Assembly: GCA_014871385.1 (NCBI GenBank)
Contig: CM026433.1
Coordinates: 15,441,985 to 15,505,984, forward strand
Reading direction: 5' to 3'
Source of the DNA: Ceratodon purpureus
Lineage: Eukaryota; Streptophyta; Bryopsida; Pseudoditrichales; Ditrichaceae
DNA: 64,000 nucleotides
Part shown: positions 12,883 through 25,665 of the stretch, piece after piece
How positions within the stretch are numbered: the first letter of the stretch is position 1
Layout: each line of letters begins with the position of its first letter
Made by a program: the position numbers and the translations under genes
Notes under the pieces: generated by a model
Database searches by the model: none
What the model saw: only the letters and a program-made list of their open reading frames with translations
Told to the model about the DNA's origin: nothing

Positions 12883-13308
12883 TAAGGTAGAAACACCTTA
12901 AACCGGGCGAATAAGAGATTCAGCATGGTTGTGGACCTCGTGTGTACTGTTTGTAATTTTTCCTGGATGGGGAAACAGGAGGGAGAGTGAATGCAAAAAT
13001 TTCCAGAATTAAATAGCAAAAATTGAATTTACTACAAATTTTTGAAGTCAAAAGTGTACATGACCTTAAAGTGATCAGTAGACTCTCCTTTTGTGGCGCT
13101 CACGCATGTAGCTAAAACCGTGCAAATAGAGTTAATGAACCATGAATCTATGAACCAACCACCTCCCTACACGTGTCCATATCGAGTCACTATTCATGAA
13201 CTATTTATGAAATTGCTGTGCACGCAATAAGGTTCATGCCATGGGCGGCACAGGGGCGGTCTACCCTGCGCTTCTGGGGGCCGCCCGGTTTAAGGTGTTT
13301 CTACCTTA
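12883..13308. mobile_element. TA-flanked MITE with 25-bp perfect terminal inverted repeats
   Basis: Arms at 12885-12909 and 13282-13306 are perfect inverted repeats beginning AGGTAGAAACACC. Direct TA dinucleotides flank them (12883-12884 and 13307-13308). The element is 422 bp with no transposase. A TA duplication suggests the Tc1/mariner superfamily, but the ends are not the classic Stowaway sequence. The ends share AGGTA with the MITE at 51.57 kb. Confidence 0.7.
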
Positions 13309-15386
13309 CAAGGAATCACAAGGAAGCAAACTGGCAATGGTGTAAGTTAGGGATTCAGAATTTCAGAATTGTTGCTCAGCTGGACTCAGCAGTATGCCAA
13401 CTCTGACATGTAAAGAAGTCATGGATCCATCATCCCACTGTCCCACAGTGTAACTGATGAAGAACAGCTGGGCTTTAGTTATCAGCAATTTATTCACATG
13501 GGTGGTATCCAACAAGGACACCAAGTACTACAAAGACATTACTACAAGTATACAATGCATTCATAATTTGTGCCCATCACTCCCACCACCCAGTCCTCCT
13601 CTCTGAAGCCCTAAGCTCTATCTATGAGTACCAGTTACTTGTTAATACATTGGAGAATATTGACAACCATATATCCACTATAAGATTGACAACCTGGAAA
13701 ATTGAACTTCTACAAAAATGTGAAGATCCGTGAAAATTGAACACAAAAGTCAGAAGACACTCCTGGAGGCTTGCGAATCATATGAAAAATAATGCAACTT
13801 GATTGGGAGTGTGGGCCTGCCCTTTGACTTGATGATCATGGAGTTACAAGGAACCTCCTCCCTTCACATTTACCTGATTTTAGCACCCACAGAAATGCTG
13901 ATCCAACAACATGGAGTAATAAGTTAGTAACTTAGCCCACGATCTGCTCATACCGAGAAGACACCATACGGACTCCATTACCATTTGTTTCGAGATTAAA
14001 ACCAAAAAAACTAAAAGATATCTGAATAATTAAAAAAAAAATGCATATCACCCACCTCGAACTTACAATTGTTTAATTCTACCATTCCCTTGAACATACG
14101 GATATTCTACCATTCAAGGCTCAAGCAGATGCTAAACTAAAAGCACCGCGTGGGGCCCTCCTAAGTACTGTGCAGTACAGAGGGTGTGGCTGAGTTGGCA
14201 AGCGCCCCGAGAGGGTCGGAAAACAGGAGGGTCGGAAACCAAGACCTTACCTACCCACATCCCCAGAAAAAGACCATCACCTCGCTCTGCGCAGTGTTTC
14301 TTTCTCCCCCTCTCTCTCTGTCTGTCTGTCTGTCTGTCTCTCTCTCAGGCTGATGAGTCCTGTAATTGCCGACTCACTCAGTGTGTCCAAATTGTCAATC
14401 AGCAATATATGCAATGGTGACTGGTGACTGCATCCTCCGTCTCAACTTCTCCGCACCTCAGTCAACCCTGCTCTTCCACATCACCCCAACTAATTAGCCC
14501 AAATTAATACTGGTGCCTGTTTTGTTTTGTTGGTGAGTCACATTGGGATATGTACATATCTCCCACAGTCAGTATAATATGAGAGAGTGAGTGAATGAGT
14601 TTTAGTATTTGTAAAGCCCTTGCAGAGGAGCCTAACACATAGGATCATTGAGAGTTATTGAATGTTTATGTTTTGTTGGTGAGTCACAATATTGAGATAT
14701 AACTTAATATACATATCTCCCACACAGACAGACAGTGAATGAGTGAGTGAGTGAGTGAGTGAGTGAGTGAGTGAGTGTGGGCATGTTTGGTATGCTTAGA
14801 AATGAGCTCTTGCAGGGAAGAAGTGGTCTCAGCTCATTGCAACTTGTGGGATGAGAGTTGTTGAGCATTTCTGCCCCTGGCGATAACTTAGTTTGTGCCC
14901 AACGAGCACAGGTCAATACAAACAGAGCACCATCCTCATTTGTAGTTTTCTTCCAAAACTCCCAGTTTTTTCAGGGCCTTCAGTGCGTCCGACCGACGCT
15001 AAAGTTCCAGGTTTGAAGTGCCTTAGGTGCAGAGAGAGACAAAGACTACAGTGACAGTAATGTGTTGGTTGTGTGGTGTTGGAGGTGTGGGGCGGGTTGG
15101 TTTTATGGTCTCAGAGTGTGAGGTTGCATTTTGAGGGGGTGTGGGAGAAGTGTGTGTGTGTGAGAGAGTGAGTGTAGAGGTTATTAGAGGTGGTGCTAAG
15201 TTGCTTCTTTTCTTTTCTTTTCTTTTTTCCCTTTTTGAGTGCATTGAGAGGAGAGGAGGGGAGAAGAAAATGGTGACCAAGCGGTGGGGTTATGCAATGT
15301 AGAGGAGGGAGGGTACCTGTAGTGTGGAAGGTGGTGGTAGAGAGCAGGCGGGGGTTGTTGTTGGTGGTGGTGGTGCAGTGAGGGGG
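13309..15386. other. Spacer and presumptive promoter/5' UTR of the NDL gene
   Basis: No gene seen. It contains CTGT/CTCT microsatellites (about 14308-14347), a (GAGT)n run (about 14739-14776), a duplicated segment of about 75 bp around GTTTTGTTGGTGAGTCAC (14519-14600 and 14670-14755), and strongly strand-biased G/T-rich sequence from about 15050 to 15386 leading into the NDL start. The overlapping minus-strand ORFs in that stretch are low-complexity artefacts of this bias. Confidence 0.5.
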
Positions 15387-18025
15387 ATGATGGAGGAGCG
15401 ATGTGATTCTGTTGCGTTGGATATGGACATTGCGCCGTGGGGTGGGCAGGTATGGACGTTCTCTCGGCACTTGCATTTTCGTATTGACTTGGCAATGTGA
15501 TTTTTAGAGCTACGTATGAAGGGGTTGAGGAGAGTGAGTGATGTGGAATCGGTGCGATGACAACTGGGGTAAGACCGAAGAGAGATGGACATATAATGCT
15601 TCGGTTGTTGGATTGCAACAGTAGGGTTGGGTGTACAGTATCAATCAGATTGTGTGGTGACAGGAATTTGCAATGCAGAGTGACAGTTTTGTTTCGCCCC
15701 GAATTAGGGCTATGAGTAGCTACTTCTTTTACACCGTTTGGCTTGATGGCGTTCTTTAGAGCTCCAAACGCGCGTTTTCTTCGAAGAATTGCTGGTGTTG
15801 GTCGTGAATGAATGTCACATGTGTACTAATAGGAAATTTATATCTTAGTTTATTTTTTTAATAATTTTGATAATTTCCAAAACTTTTGCTGACGGTCGGT
15901 TCTTCGTCGGCAGGACTATTTGGTATCGACCTCATTTGGCCACATATCAGTCACTGTTTGCGGGGATCAGTACAAGCCCGCCCTCATCACCTATCCAGAT
16001 GTCGGACTAAATTGTAAGTCTCAGGACTTGGATTTGTCGTTTGGGAAATCACATTTCGGAGCAAACCAATTACTGTAATGTGTGAGAGTCTGCAGAATTC
16101 CCAGGTCTGACACCGGCATAATCTGTTTGCAGGTATGTCTTGCTTTGAGGGGCTGTTTTCTTGCCCGGAAGCGTCGTCGGTGCTCGTCCACAATTTTTGC
16201 ATTTACCATATCGACCCACCTGGTCACGAGGTGCGTAGTCAATCCTCTCTAATCGTCGGATTAGAGTGGCCAGAAATGCAATTATTAATCGTCACACTTT
16301 CCGTGTCAATCAACTATGCTTCTGTGAAGGTGCTGTTCTCTCAATTTTTTATTACAACGCAGACGCTGAGTTTAATCGTCTCTTGCGCAATCTGTCAGAT
16401 AGGGGCACCTGAAAGCGCTCCGAAGCATTCCTCACTGTCCGTTGATGATCTAGCGGACCAAGTGGCGGAAGTCTTGGATTATTTTGGGTACGCAACTTGT
16501 ATGCATGGCAGTGTCTGCTTTCCTCGACTTTTCATCGTTCGTGACATAATTAGGAGCATAATTGAATAAATAGCTGTTGACTTCGAGCTCTGAACCGATC
16601 CAAATTTCAATTTTCGTTTCGTGAAATTCAGACTGGACGAGGTGATTGGCTTGGGAGTCACAGGTGGAGCATACGTCTTGAGTCTGTTCGCGGTAGGTTC
16701 TTCATCCCCTCATCTTTGAAGCTGCTTTCACCCAACCAATTGCATAGTTTGCAACTGTTCAGAATGCTGTTCGGGATGGTATAATTAGACATCAAAGTCT
16801 TATTCGAAATTTCTTGGTGCGGTGCAGTGCAAGTACGCGGACCGTGCATTAGGGTTGATCTTGGTGTCACCTCTTGCGCAAAGCCCATCCTGGACTGAAT
16901 GGCTACAAAATCAGGTGAATTCTATCACATTACTTCCGTGATTCTTTTTCCATATGGATGCTCTTTGAGTTCACTGGACCAAACGTCTCTTTTCACAGAG
17001 ACGCAACGTCACTGACTGAATTCTGGCAAGTGGGGTGATAATTACAGGCTCTGGTCAACCTCCTTTACTACTGCGGCATGACGGGGTTTGTCAAGGAGAT
17101 GTTCTTCCAACGGTACTTCTGTCCGGTAAGCAGTCGACCTGTTTTCAACTAGAGAGTGAAGAACAAATTTACACGAGACAGTGATCTTTTTCAGTAGTGT
17201 AGTTAATGCCAGAAAGTAACGTTGGCTGTGGCTTTCACTTTTCCAGGAAGTCCGCGATGCAGCTGCTTCAGTTGGAGGGTCGGACGTGCTGACGACGATT
17301 CGCCGAGTAAGTAGGCTGTCATAAAATGCACATATCGAAAGTACATACGTTTCTATATTAAAAGTGTTTCAAAGCCTGTGTAGGCTTTCCTCTGCAAACT
17401 CTTGGTGTGTCGACTCCTTCCATTTAGTGTCTGATTGTTGACTCGTCGTTTGGTGAACCGTGCAGTACATGCAGGATAGGCGTAGCCAAAATGTGATGGC
17501 TTACCTGCAAGCAATCCACCAGCGGCAGGATTTGACGGAAAATTTGAAACAACTGAAGTGCCGAACATTAATACTAGTTGGTGATCAGTCGCCATTTCAT
17601 CATGAAGCTCTGCATATAAACAATGCCATGAACAGACGTTATAATGCATTGATAGAGGTGAGAAAGGAGCATTTTCTTTGTCGTCTTTTATTGTTATGTA
17701 ATGTCTTGTTTACTGTTCGATGAGATTGTTTGCTACATTATTTTTCCAATCTCAGTACTCCACCTGACTGTCTCTAGAACATGTCTTGCAGGTCAAAGGA
17801 GCTGGATCTTTAGTAACTGAAGAGCGACCACAATCTATGCTAGTGCCAATTGAGTTGTTCCTCACAGGCTATGCGTTTTACCAACGGCCAGTAGTCTCTT
17901 TGGCATCCAGCCCTAAAAGCCCTTTGAGTCCCCCTTGTATGTCAGCCGAGCTTCTCTCATCAGAGAGTCTTGGGCTGAAGCTGAAGCCCATCAAGACTCG
18001 TGTTACATCTTCACCCGAGCTTTAG
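15387..18025 (+). CDS. NDL: NDL-type NDRG family protein (N-MYC downregulated-like), ten exons
   Basis: Ten exons join in phase to 353 aa: 15387-15449, 15914-16013, 16133-16230, 16399-16487, 16632-16692, 16828-16914, 17048-17125, 17247-17306, 17466-17657 and 17792-18025. Arabidopsis NDL1 is about the same length. Recognisable blocks are [88 protein letters not shown] and the tail [24 protein letters not shown] proteins have an alpha/beta-hydrolase fold without a working triad; here the elbow reads GVTGGAY with no Ser nucleophile. In Arabidopsis NDL proteins bind the G-protein beta-gamma dimer AGB1/AGG and affect auxin transport. The ATG at 15387 is followed directly by another ATG, so either may start translation. 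Identification is secure; biochemical role is by homology. Confidence 0.93.
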
Positions 18026-18718
18026 GATAACCACTTTTTGATACATAATAGTTAGGAGCATAATTCAGGTCTACATCATTCAGTGCCACCAACCTGTACC
18101 ATTCCAGTAGTGATATCTACCGAGAGTCCAAATTGGCACAATGTGAGAAATCCAATTAATTCAGAATAAGGTGTGGCCAGCATCATCTGCCTGTGGTCGT
18201 GGCGATATGCTCTCCACACCCAATTCAGCGACTGACGATTCATGGTGCATTCCCACCACGTTCAAATGTAATGTCTCATTATTTCAATAATGAAGCTAGC
18301 TGTACAGTACAGTATCATTGCCCTGCAGGAAAAGCACTCTTGTGCCCATGAGGGTGATGTTCACTCCAATTCACTGATATTTGGTTGTCTACTACACTGA
18401 GGTTCCCAAACATGATGTTTATTTCACGTAGATGAAGGTCATTTCGCGTTGTGAGTGTTGTAACCACCTCCGGTGTCTCAGGAGGTGTGACTTTTGAAGG
18501 ACATAACAAACAGTCAGGTGGCAGAATGTATGTACTATGCAGTGGTCGTTTCAACTTGCGGCAGAGAGAGACATTGTTCTGTTCTGGCAAGCCCTAGTTT
18601 TCCGAGACCTTGCAGGCAGGCGAACAGAATGGTAATGAGGAGAGATCAGACCCATCAGACAGCAAGATGCATCAAGTAGCGACCGGGGAGCGGGAGCGCT
18701 CGATCGGCAGGGGACGAG

Positions 18719-19559
18719 ATGGAAGTGGTGGACGTTTGCCAGAAGTGCGTCAACTTGATGGAGTCCATCTACTGGTCCCAGTTGGAGACTCGCGCATACC
18801 GCACGCACTGCCATGACATCACTCTCGTGGTGTGCAAGTTGTGGCCCACTCTTGTGGAAGCGCTGCAGCAACGAAACCCTAATTTGTGTGAAGTGCCCGG
18901 AGCAGAGTATGTGCTCCTCTGATGTCTTTCCCTTTCTTTCGTTCAGGACTTCTTTTCCGCACAAGGTCTGCAATTCGACACTACTACGTTTTGCAAGTTG
19001 AGAAATAGTTGGACGTCGGATTGCGCGAAGGTTGTTTGGAGTTTAGGTCTCGTATGGTGAAGAGACTGTTCGGTATGATCGTCTGAATGCCGTTTGTTAC
19101 GTGAACTAAGATCGTGGCATGCACATGGATGTTGTGGATAGGCAGGGAGGTATTCGATGCCTTGAAAGCAGAGTTGGAGGCAGCACTGGCGATAGTGAAC
19201 AAATGCTGTGCCATGAGACAATTTGACAAGTTGATCGACCAGGGCAACACCAAGCGCTTTCTTACAATGATTCGTGAAAATCTCTTCATGCGTTCTCGAG
19301 AGGTCAGCAATTCAAGTCCATCCACGAGTTGGACAATAGAGTATTTATGAGCTTTGGCCAATGCTTCTTCAAACTATCCAACGTCGATAAGACTCACCTT
19401 TTAGTGTGCTGATAGCAGGCATTCGAATACACTATGCGCGTGTGTCCACCTAAGTTTCGAAAAAAATCACCAGCCTCCTCAACAGGAAGACCTGAGTCTG
19501 CCAGCTCAGCTGCATCGGGAGGAAGTGCTGAAAGAATCCGTTTTGCGGATGATGTATAG
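18719..19559 (+). CDS. Unassigned 156-aa helical protein, three exons (possible MCAfunc/HeLo-like bundle)
   Basis: Exons 18719-18887, 19142-19302 and 19419-19559 join in frame to 156 aa. The start MEVVDVCQKCVNLMESIYWS opens a predicted helix-rich region. It continues through LVVCKLWPTLVEALQQRNPN, then across the first junction into REVFDALKAELEAALAIVNK and GNTKRFLTMIRENLF, and ends in a Ser-rich tail finishing AERIRFADDV. The spacing of helices and Cys residues loosely recalls the N-terminal helical bundles of plant MCA and PUB proteins; this is pattern recognition only. The first junction (donor gtgaag at 18888, acceptor tag at 19141) is the least certain. The gene lies about 690 bp after NDL on the same strand and is convergent with the ankyrin gene. 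Confidence 0.6.
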
Positions 19560-20140
19560 CTGGGTAGGATGGTCGACTGAGACAGTCTCTTTCATGATTT
19601 TGTATAGCAACCAACAACTTTGTCACGCACCGGTGAATAATATACCTTCACCACACATCTCTGTTCACCATCCACGTGTAGTATTCTTAAGATTTATATC
19701 CGGATGTTGTTGTGAGGTTGTTGTAAGGCTCATATCTTGTTGAAGCACCTGAATCCGTGGTTCTGATGCTCTCCAGTTCATCCTCTTCCTGTCAGACAAC
19801 GCTAGCCTCCAACACCTTGTGAATCTTATCAGTGGTTGGATGATAAGTGGAAAAATATGTAGCATCATAGCATGTTCCTTTAAGATAACTTCCTCTTCCA
19901 GACTCGTCTTAGCCACAGTTTGGATTAGTGTTGTGATCCATCTAGCAACTTCGAGCTCAATACGAAGCCGTTAAACCCCTTCCAAAGTCTCGAGCGAAAA
20001 ATATTCTGGCAACCAATATTGCATCCTCACAAATCACTGAGTTTACAGATTCCACGTAATTGCATCCTTGTGGCACCCTTTGATAGCTTGCATGTAAAGG
20101 CAGTGAGCGCCAAAGGTGAAGAATGTGTACGATGCAGGCA

Positions 20141-23100
20141 TTAATCAGGGCTGGGGACGAGGCTGAACCAGTTAACTGGGTCCGTTTTTGGGCCTGCTTT
20201 GGGAACGAACGGCAGAAGGTCTTGCTGTGCTCGTTCGGAACAACCAGTGGAATGCAGGGAGCCTTCACTTGCAGATCGAACCATCCCGGACCCCGAGCCA
20301 GCTTCATACACTCTGCTTAGCTCCTGCGTAGCTGCTTGTTCTTCCCTTCGTATCACTTGAAACTTCAGCTCAGCATTTTCTGCCTGCATTCATAAACAGA
20401 TAATTGTCCGTATGTTACTTGGATGGTTGTCGAGGAATTGCAAATTATGCACCCAGTTGGAAAGTGAATCAGCATACCGTTTGAGATTATTGTGAACCTG
20501 CGTAAGTACCTGTAAGATTTCAATGGTCTGATTTTGAGATGAAACAACTGCTTCCAAATCGCGAATGCGGAACTCCATCTGAGTCTTCGCATTCTCAGCA
20601 TGAAGTGCTGTAACTTGTGCTCTAGATAATGAGTTTGTCAACTCTGATATTTTCGACAGGTTTGTCTCTTTCAACATTTCAAGCGTCGTCACCTTCAATG
20701 ACACAATTCATCATCAGATGCAAAATCAGGAAAGCACGTACTTCCTCATTAATTCGCATCTGCAAGGAGGAAGGTCAAATAGTACATTTGCATACCCTTG
20801 GGAGTATTTTGCTCCCTCAAAAAAAAATTGAACCCAGACACAATACGCGAAAACACTAAGACCCAAGTGTATTCCAAGATTTAACCAGGGTTTCAGAAGT
20901 GGCCCAATTACAGAGAACAATCGACCCGACCAATGCTTAGTAGAAACTAACCTTTTCCGCACTCGCTCGCTCGAATTGTCTTGCCTGCTCCAGCTCCAGC
21001 TCCAGCTCAATGCGACGTACACGATCAGCCAATATCTCCTCTGCATCTTCTGCCTTACCTTCCGATGGAGAAGGTTTTGAGGGAGCAGCATGTCCAACAG
21101 AGTGCGTCCTTCTAATAGGTTGTACCCAAGGTGACGAGCCACCAGCCTTAGAATCATCCTCTTTGGATATTTTAGTGACTCCTTGATTTGGCTTGTTGTA
21201 ATGAGTACCGCCACTAATCTTTCTTTCAACGAGCAGATGATCGGCGCTAGGTGATGTTTCTCCAGATTTTGAAGTTTTGGATGGAGATGTCACTCCACTT
21301 GTGACACTCCCTTGAGGTTTTAGTTTTAGTTGAGGCGCTCCAGCAGCAGCAGTCCGCTTTCTCTCGACCCTTGTCCACTCGTCATCATCTTCAGCTCCTC
21401 CACTAAAAAGGTGCGTAGTTAAATCAGAAGCAGAATCCTCTTCTAGATTTGAAGAAGCTTGCTGGTCCACTGTAACTTCTGACCCCGATGAAGAAAACAC
21501 ATTCACAGCTAGGAGAGATTCATCGGCAACTTTCGCTCTTGGGGCTACCTTCAAGAGCTCTTGCTTAGCATGGTCAGCCGGTTCCTTCTTCTTCTTTGCA
21601 TTCTTTTTCTCGCGTACGTTTCGTGTGCTTGGCTTTTTTAATGTACTTTTCTCATTTCCCTCTTGTGCAAAGCTCTTAAGAAGTGCCTCTTGCCGCATTG
21701 CAATTTCCGACTCCAGCATCTCCCAACTTTCCTCCTGTGTTCAAATTTAATACCAGGTTCTTTTGAATTAAACTTCTAGAGGATCAACTGTTATCAGCTG
21801 TGCAAGCCATAAGACATACTTGACAGACCTTATTCCTAAACCAATTGGTGAAACCAGTGCAGCATATGAACAAATATTTTCATTTGCCATGCTTTGCTTG
21901 GATGTCAGAAAAGAATGGGAGTACCAAGCTTGAAGGATCAAAACATAAATGCAATATATGAATCTGAGGGGCGGGGCTTGCAGAACATACCAGCAGCTTG
22001 GCAGCTTCACTGTCCTTAGGAGCATCTTGCAGTGGAGTCCGGCCACGTCGACATTTTCGAGTAATATCTGCCTTTCTTTCCAGCAAGAGTCGTCTGAAGA
22101 AGAGGCACGGAATCATTGCCACAAAACACGCCCCAAAAAGTCAAGGCAAATTTCTAACTCGTCTTGTACGTCAACATTTTGCAATGTAAGAGACAACCAA
22201 TTCAAGTCAGTTTATCTGAAAACAGTGTGAGTGAAAAAAGTTCGTACAAGCTTTCAACAGAGTTGTTTTGTGCTCCATGATGAAGGGCTGTGTAACCATC
22301 TCCGTCAGCGGCATTGATGTCAGCATTTTTGTTCAATAGAACTTCTGCAGCTTCAACACAATTGTGGCTGACAGCGTGCATAAGAGCAGTTTTGCCCTCA
22401 GCAGTCCTTGCATTCACATTTGCACCAGCCTGAACATATAGCACAAACAAGAAAAAGTTATACTGTGTTCTTTTTAAATTATGTTTTCCCCTCTTCCCGT
22501 TTTGCGTTTCGCTGTTCAGCCTACTAAAGATTTATTCATGGAAATCAAATCTCCACTTATAAGGTCATAAAAATAATGGAAGTCAGATCGAATGACAATT
22601 GTCAAAAGGCATCAAAAGGTCATATAAGTAACCGTAACATTGGAATATCTCGTATAGAAGGCATATTCTGATGACTAAAAAGGTAAAATAAGATGCCACA
22701 TCTTGAAACACATACGGATGCCTTAATTTATCCACAAGTGTATTGTGGAAAACAAAATTGACAAAGGGGAGCCGAAGATTACCTGAAGAAGAACTTGAGT
22801 GCAATCACCACTACGGCCCTCTGCAGCGGCAATGAGGGCTGTGACACCCCCCTGAGATACTGCTTCTACCGAAGCACCATGACTCAGAAGAACTTCCAAA
22901 CAATATGAGTGCCCAGCGTATGCCTAACCACCAGGAAACAAAATTATCAAATATCCTTTGGCGTATCCTTAGAGGACTAGTAGTTATACAAACTAAAAGC
23001 CACTGAAATGAGTGCATTACCTTCAAACATAAGCAAGTAACTCTAGAAATCTACATGATATGAACCGAAGCATGCGCTAAAGAAACTGGTCAAGGATGCA

Positions 23101-24743
23101 AGGTCAGACATTACTCACTGCAGCAATGAGCGCTGTGACACCCACACTATCTCTGGCATCCGCATTGGCTCCGTACTTAAGTAGCAACTGGACACATCTG
23201 TGATAACCCATCTCAATGTCCACATGGATCCAATATGATGCCTTCAAAGCTACTGGTTATTCATCACAGCCACATCAGTGCATTGAAGAAAGTCTATTTC
23301 AATATGAAGAGTTCTGGAAATGATTTGATGGTGATTATGTAAAATGATTGATTCCAAGAAGCGATTGCCAATAATCGTTTCTACAGTTTTCACAATGCTT
23401 AAAAAAAAATAATAAAAAATAATGACATACTTGACGAATCCACCATCAGCTGCTGCCAGAAGGGGTGTTGCACCATCCGGCCCGCGAGCATCTACTTGAG
23501 CGCCACCTGATAGCAATAGCCTCACAAACTCCACATCACCTTCTTTGCAGGCCCCTGCAAGCCGAGCTAGACTTAGATTTCCTGGAAAGTGGTCACTGTC
23601 TTCCAAACATTTTGCTAATGCAATAAATGATAGATCTCTACAAACAAGAGTCGCTCTATCTCATTTCACATAAAGCGTGGGTAAAAAGTTCTGAAAATAA
23701 TTCTTTACTTTTGATTTTTTCATTTTTGATTTTTTTAAAAACGTCTAGAAAAGATTTCTTGGGTCTTTGAACTCCTCAGATACAGGGTGTTGTTCACCGC
23801 TTCGAAACCGATATTTACAGGGTGAAGGATACACAACAATGACAGGACAACAAAGCTGGAATAACAATGACACGAAGCTCGTATTGCATACTCTGTGCGT
23901 TGCAGTAAACCATTAACGTTCATGCACGCACAAGCTGAAGTCACTGGTTTTTAGAGGCCAGTCCGTGTCAAGAACAATAATCTCAGGTACAACAGTCTAA
24001 TAACAATACATACCTGTAAGGGCATTACCCAGAGCCACTGAGCCTAGTGCCTTCTTTTGTCTGCCAAAGCTGCTGCTCTGAACGATCGACCGCGACTTCT
24101 CAGCTGCAGACTTCTGACCTTTCTCTTGTGCAGCAATGTCGACGCTCTTGCTTTCGGCATCAGCCAGCAGCCGTATGGTCAGTTCAATGTCTCCTCGAGG
24201 AACTTTTAACGAACTTTCAATGTCTTGCACTTGATTACTCTTGTCATCACAAACCTCCATTGCAATCTCTCGAGGAGTCCACCCTGATCGCTCGCGAGCA
24301 AACACATTTGCACCTAAAACAAAATACAAGATGTCTGTTAAAATCGCCTATCAATAAAAAAAAATGTTATATCATATGACAAGGTTTATATTCAAGAATT
24401 CTAGATTCTTCTAATAAGATTTCTTAGCTTGAAGTTTAAAATGGACATTTCGAAGAGAGAGCTTACCATGCTCTAGAAGAAGTTTCACACAGTCGCATCG
24501 GCCATAAATGGCTGCCATATGCAGGGGAGTGCACTCATCCACATCACGAGCATTCAGATCCGCACCAGCATCCACCAAAACACGCGCAATATCTGCAGAA
24601 GCCATCCCGCAGGCGAAGTGCAGAGCGGTCCGTCCCTTCTCGTCCCGTGAATTCACTACATCCTGCGACTCGGCTGCACCTACCACTGCGCTGCTGCCCA
24701 CGGGGGACGACGACGACGACGTTTTGCTCGCTTTGTGTACATT
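20141..24743 (-). CDS. Ankyrin-repeat/coiled-coil protein, at least 11 exons, N-terminus unresolved
   Basis: Eleven minus-strand exons join in frame for about 819 residues: 24743-24467 (upper edge uncertain), 24313-24014, 23581-23431, 23197-23119, 22923-22783, 22429-22248, 22093-21991, 21734-20952, 20759-20742, 20692-20510 and 20383-20141. Two ankyrin repeats come first ([40 protein letters not shown]). After a linker there are about six more ([56 protein letters not shown]). Exon 8 is a charged, disordered region with [12 protein letters not shown]. The last three exons form a coiled coil ([37 protein letters not shown]). Exon 9 is an 18-nt microexon (MRINEE). No ATG exists in frame in the first exon, so a 5' exon probably lies to the right. 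Ankyrin arrays usually bind proteins; no specific role is assigned. Confidence 0.85.
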
Positions 24744-25139
24744 CTGACCTCCCAGTCCCGACCCTAATCAACCAAACCGGGCCATGCTTCTCATTAGTCG
24801 ACGTCCTCAGCATTTCAACATGATTTCATCGCCAATTAAATTCGACATATGCGCAATCGACTTAGCCGCCATTGATGCTAGACTAACTCTTGAATGCGCT
24901 TTGAATATACAAGAAGACCAAAGGATCGGCACAAACCTGATCCAAGACCAAGTGGCTGCATTCTGAATGACAACAATCAACCTCCAGCTACAATCTCGTC
25001 CTCGTTCGTCTCATCTCAGTTCTTTTCATCAATCGCACCTTCCGTTATCATCTGAAAAAAAATCTTCCATACAGGCCAACCAAAAACTACGTCCTAAGTA
25101 ACATTAATTTCGTTGTCATATATCAACAAAAATCCAAAA

Positions 25140-25300
25140 GAAAGTCACATTACAAGGTTTCAGTTCAAGAGTTTCAGTTTCTCCTAACAAAAGGTTTTCC
25201 AAAAAAATCACAGTAAAACAGCCACACAAGTAGCACATGGAGGATCTTACCGAGCTCTAGGAGACGCTTCATTCAGTGTCATCGGCCATAACCAAATCAA
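25140..25300 (-). pseudogene. Degenerate duplicate of an ankyrin exon 3' end and adjoining intron
   Basis: On the minus strand 25250-25300 reads like the end of the first ankyrin exon (24467-24515): ATGGCCGATG..., CTAGAGC, then a GGTAAG donor-like site. It carries base changes and no long open frame. The neighbouring 25140-25210 resembles intron sequence at 24360-24425 (CAAGGTTT...TTCAAGA...TCTTCTAA-like words). It looks like a decayed partial tandem duplication of the gene's 5' part. Confidence 0.5.
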
Positions 25301-25326
25301 TGACGCCGTCGCAATTCCACAGCCCT

Positions 25327-25665
25327 ACCGCAACGCACACGCAACAAATTCCGATTCCGCGCTAGCTGCACTAACCTAGCTCCTCCATTGACGCCGGCGC
25401 TTCACCTCCTCCAATTCAAGCCACATGACGCATCGCCAAACTCCGCCCCTAAGCTCCCAAAACCAGGTGCACAGGTGCTCAATGACTAGACCTAGCGCAA
25501 TGCACACACAAAACTCCGATTCCACGCTAGCTGCTCTAACCTAGCTCATCCATCGAAAGCCGGCGCGTCACCCCCGCCTTCAATTCAAAACACACGGCGC
25601 ATCGCAAAGCTTCGGCTCTGAGCTGTGAAAGCCAGGCGCACAGGAGCTCAATTGCGCTCACGTTT
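25327..25665. repeat. Diverged tandem duplication of about 165 bp
   Basis: Two units share CCGATTCC(G/A)CGCTAGCTGC and (A/T)CTAACCTAGCTC, then a CCGGCGC(T/G)(T/C)CACC block and CCAGG(T/C)GCACAGG(T/A)GCTCAA. The first runs about 25327-25490 and the second about 25500-25665. Either unit could contain the 5' exon or promoter of the ankyrin gene. Confidence 0.65.

Noticed and set aside
15023-15618. Four overlapping minus-strand ORFs of 85-140 codons
   Set aside because: They are His/Pro/Thr/Ser-rich translations of a G/T-biased simple-sequence region that precedes (and overlaps the first exon of) the NDL gene on the other strand.
24701-24701. Start codon of the ankyrin gene at 24701
   Set aside because: The codon is GTG within an open stretch that continues upstream; it is Val in a longer exon rather than a demonstrated start.
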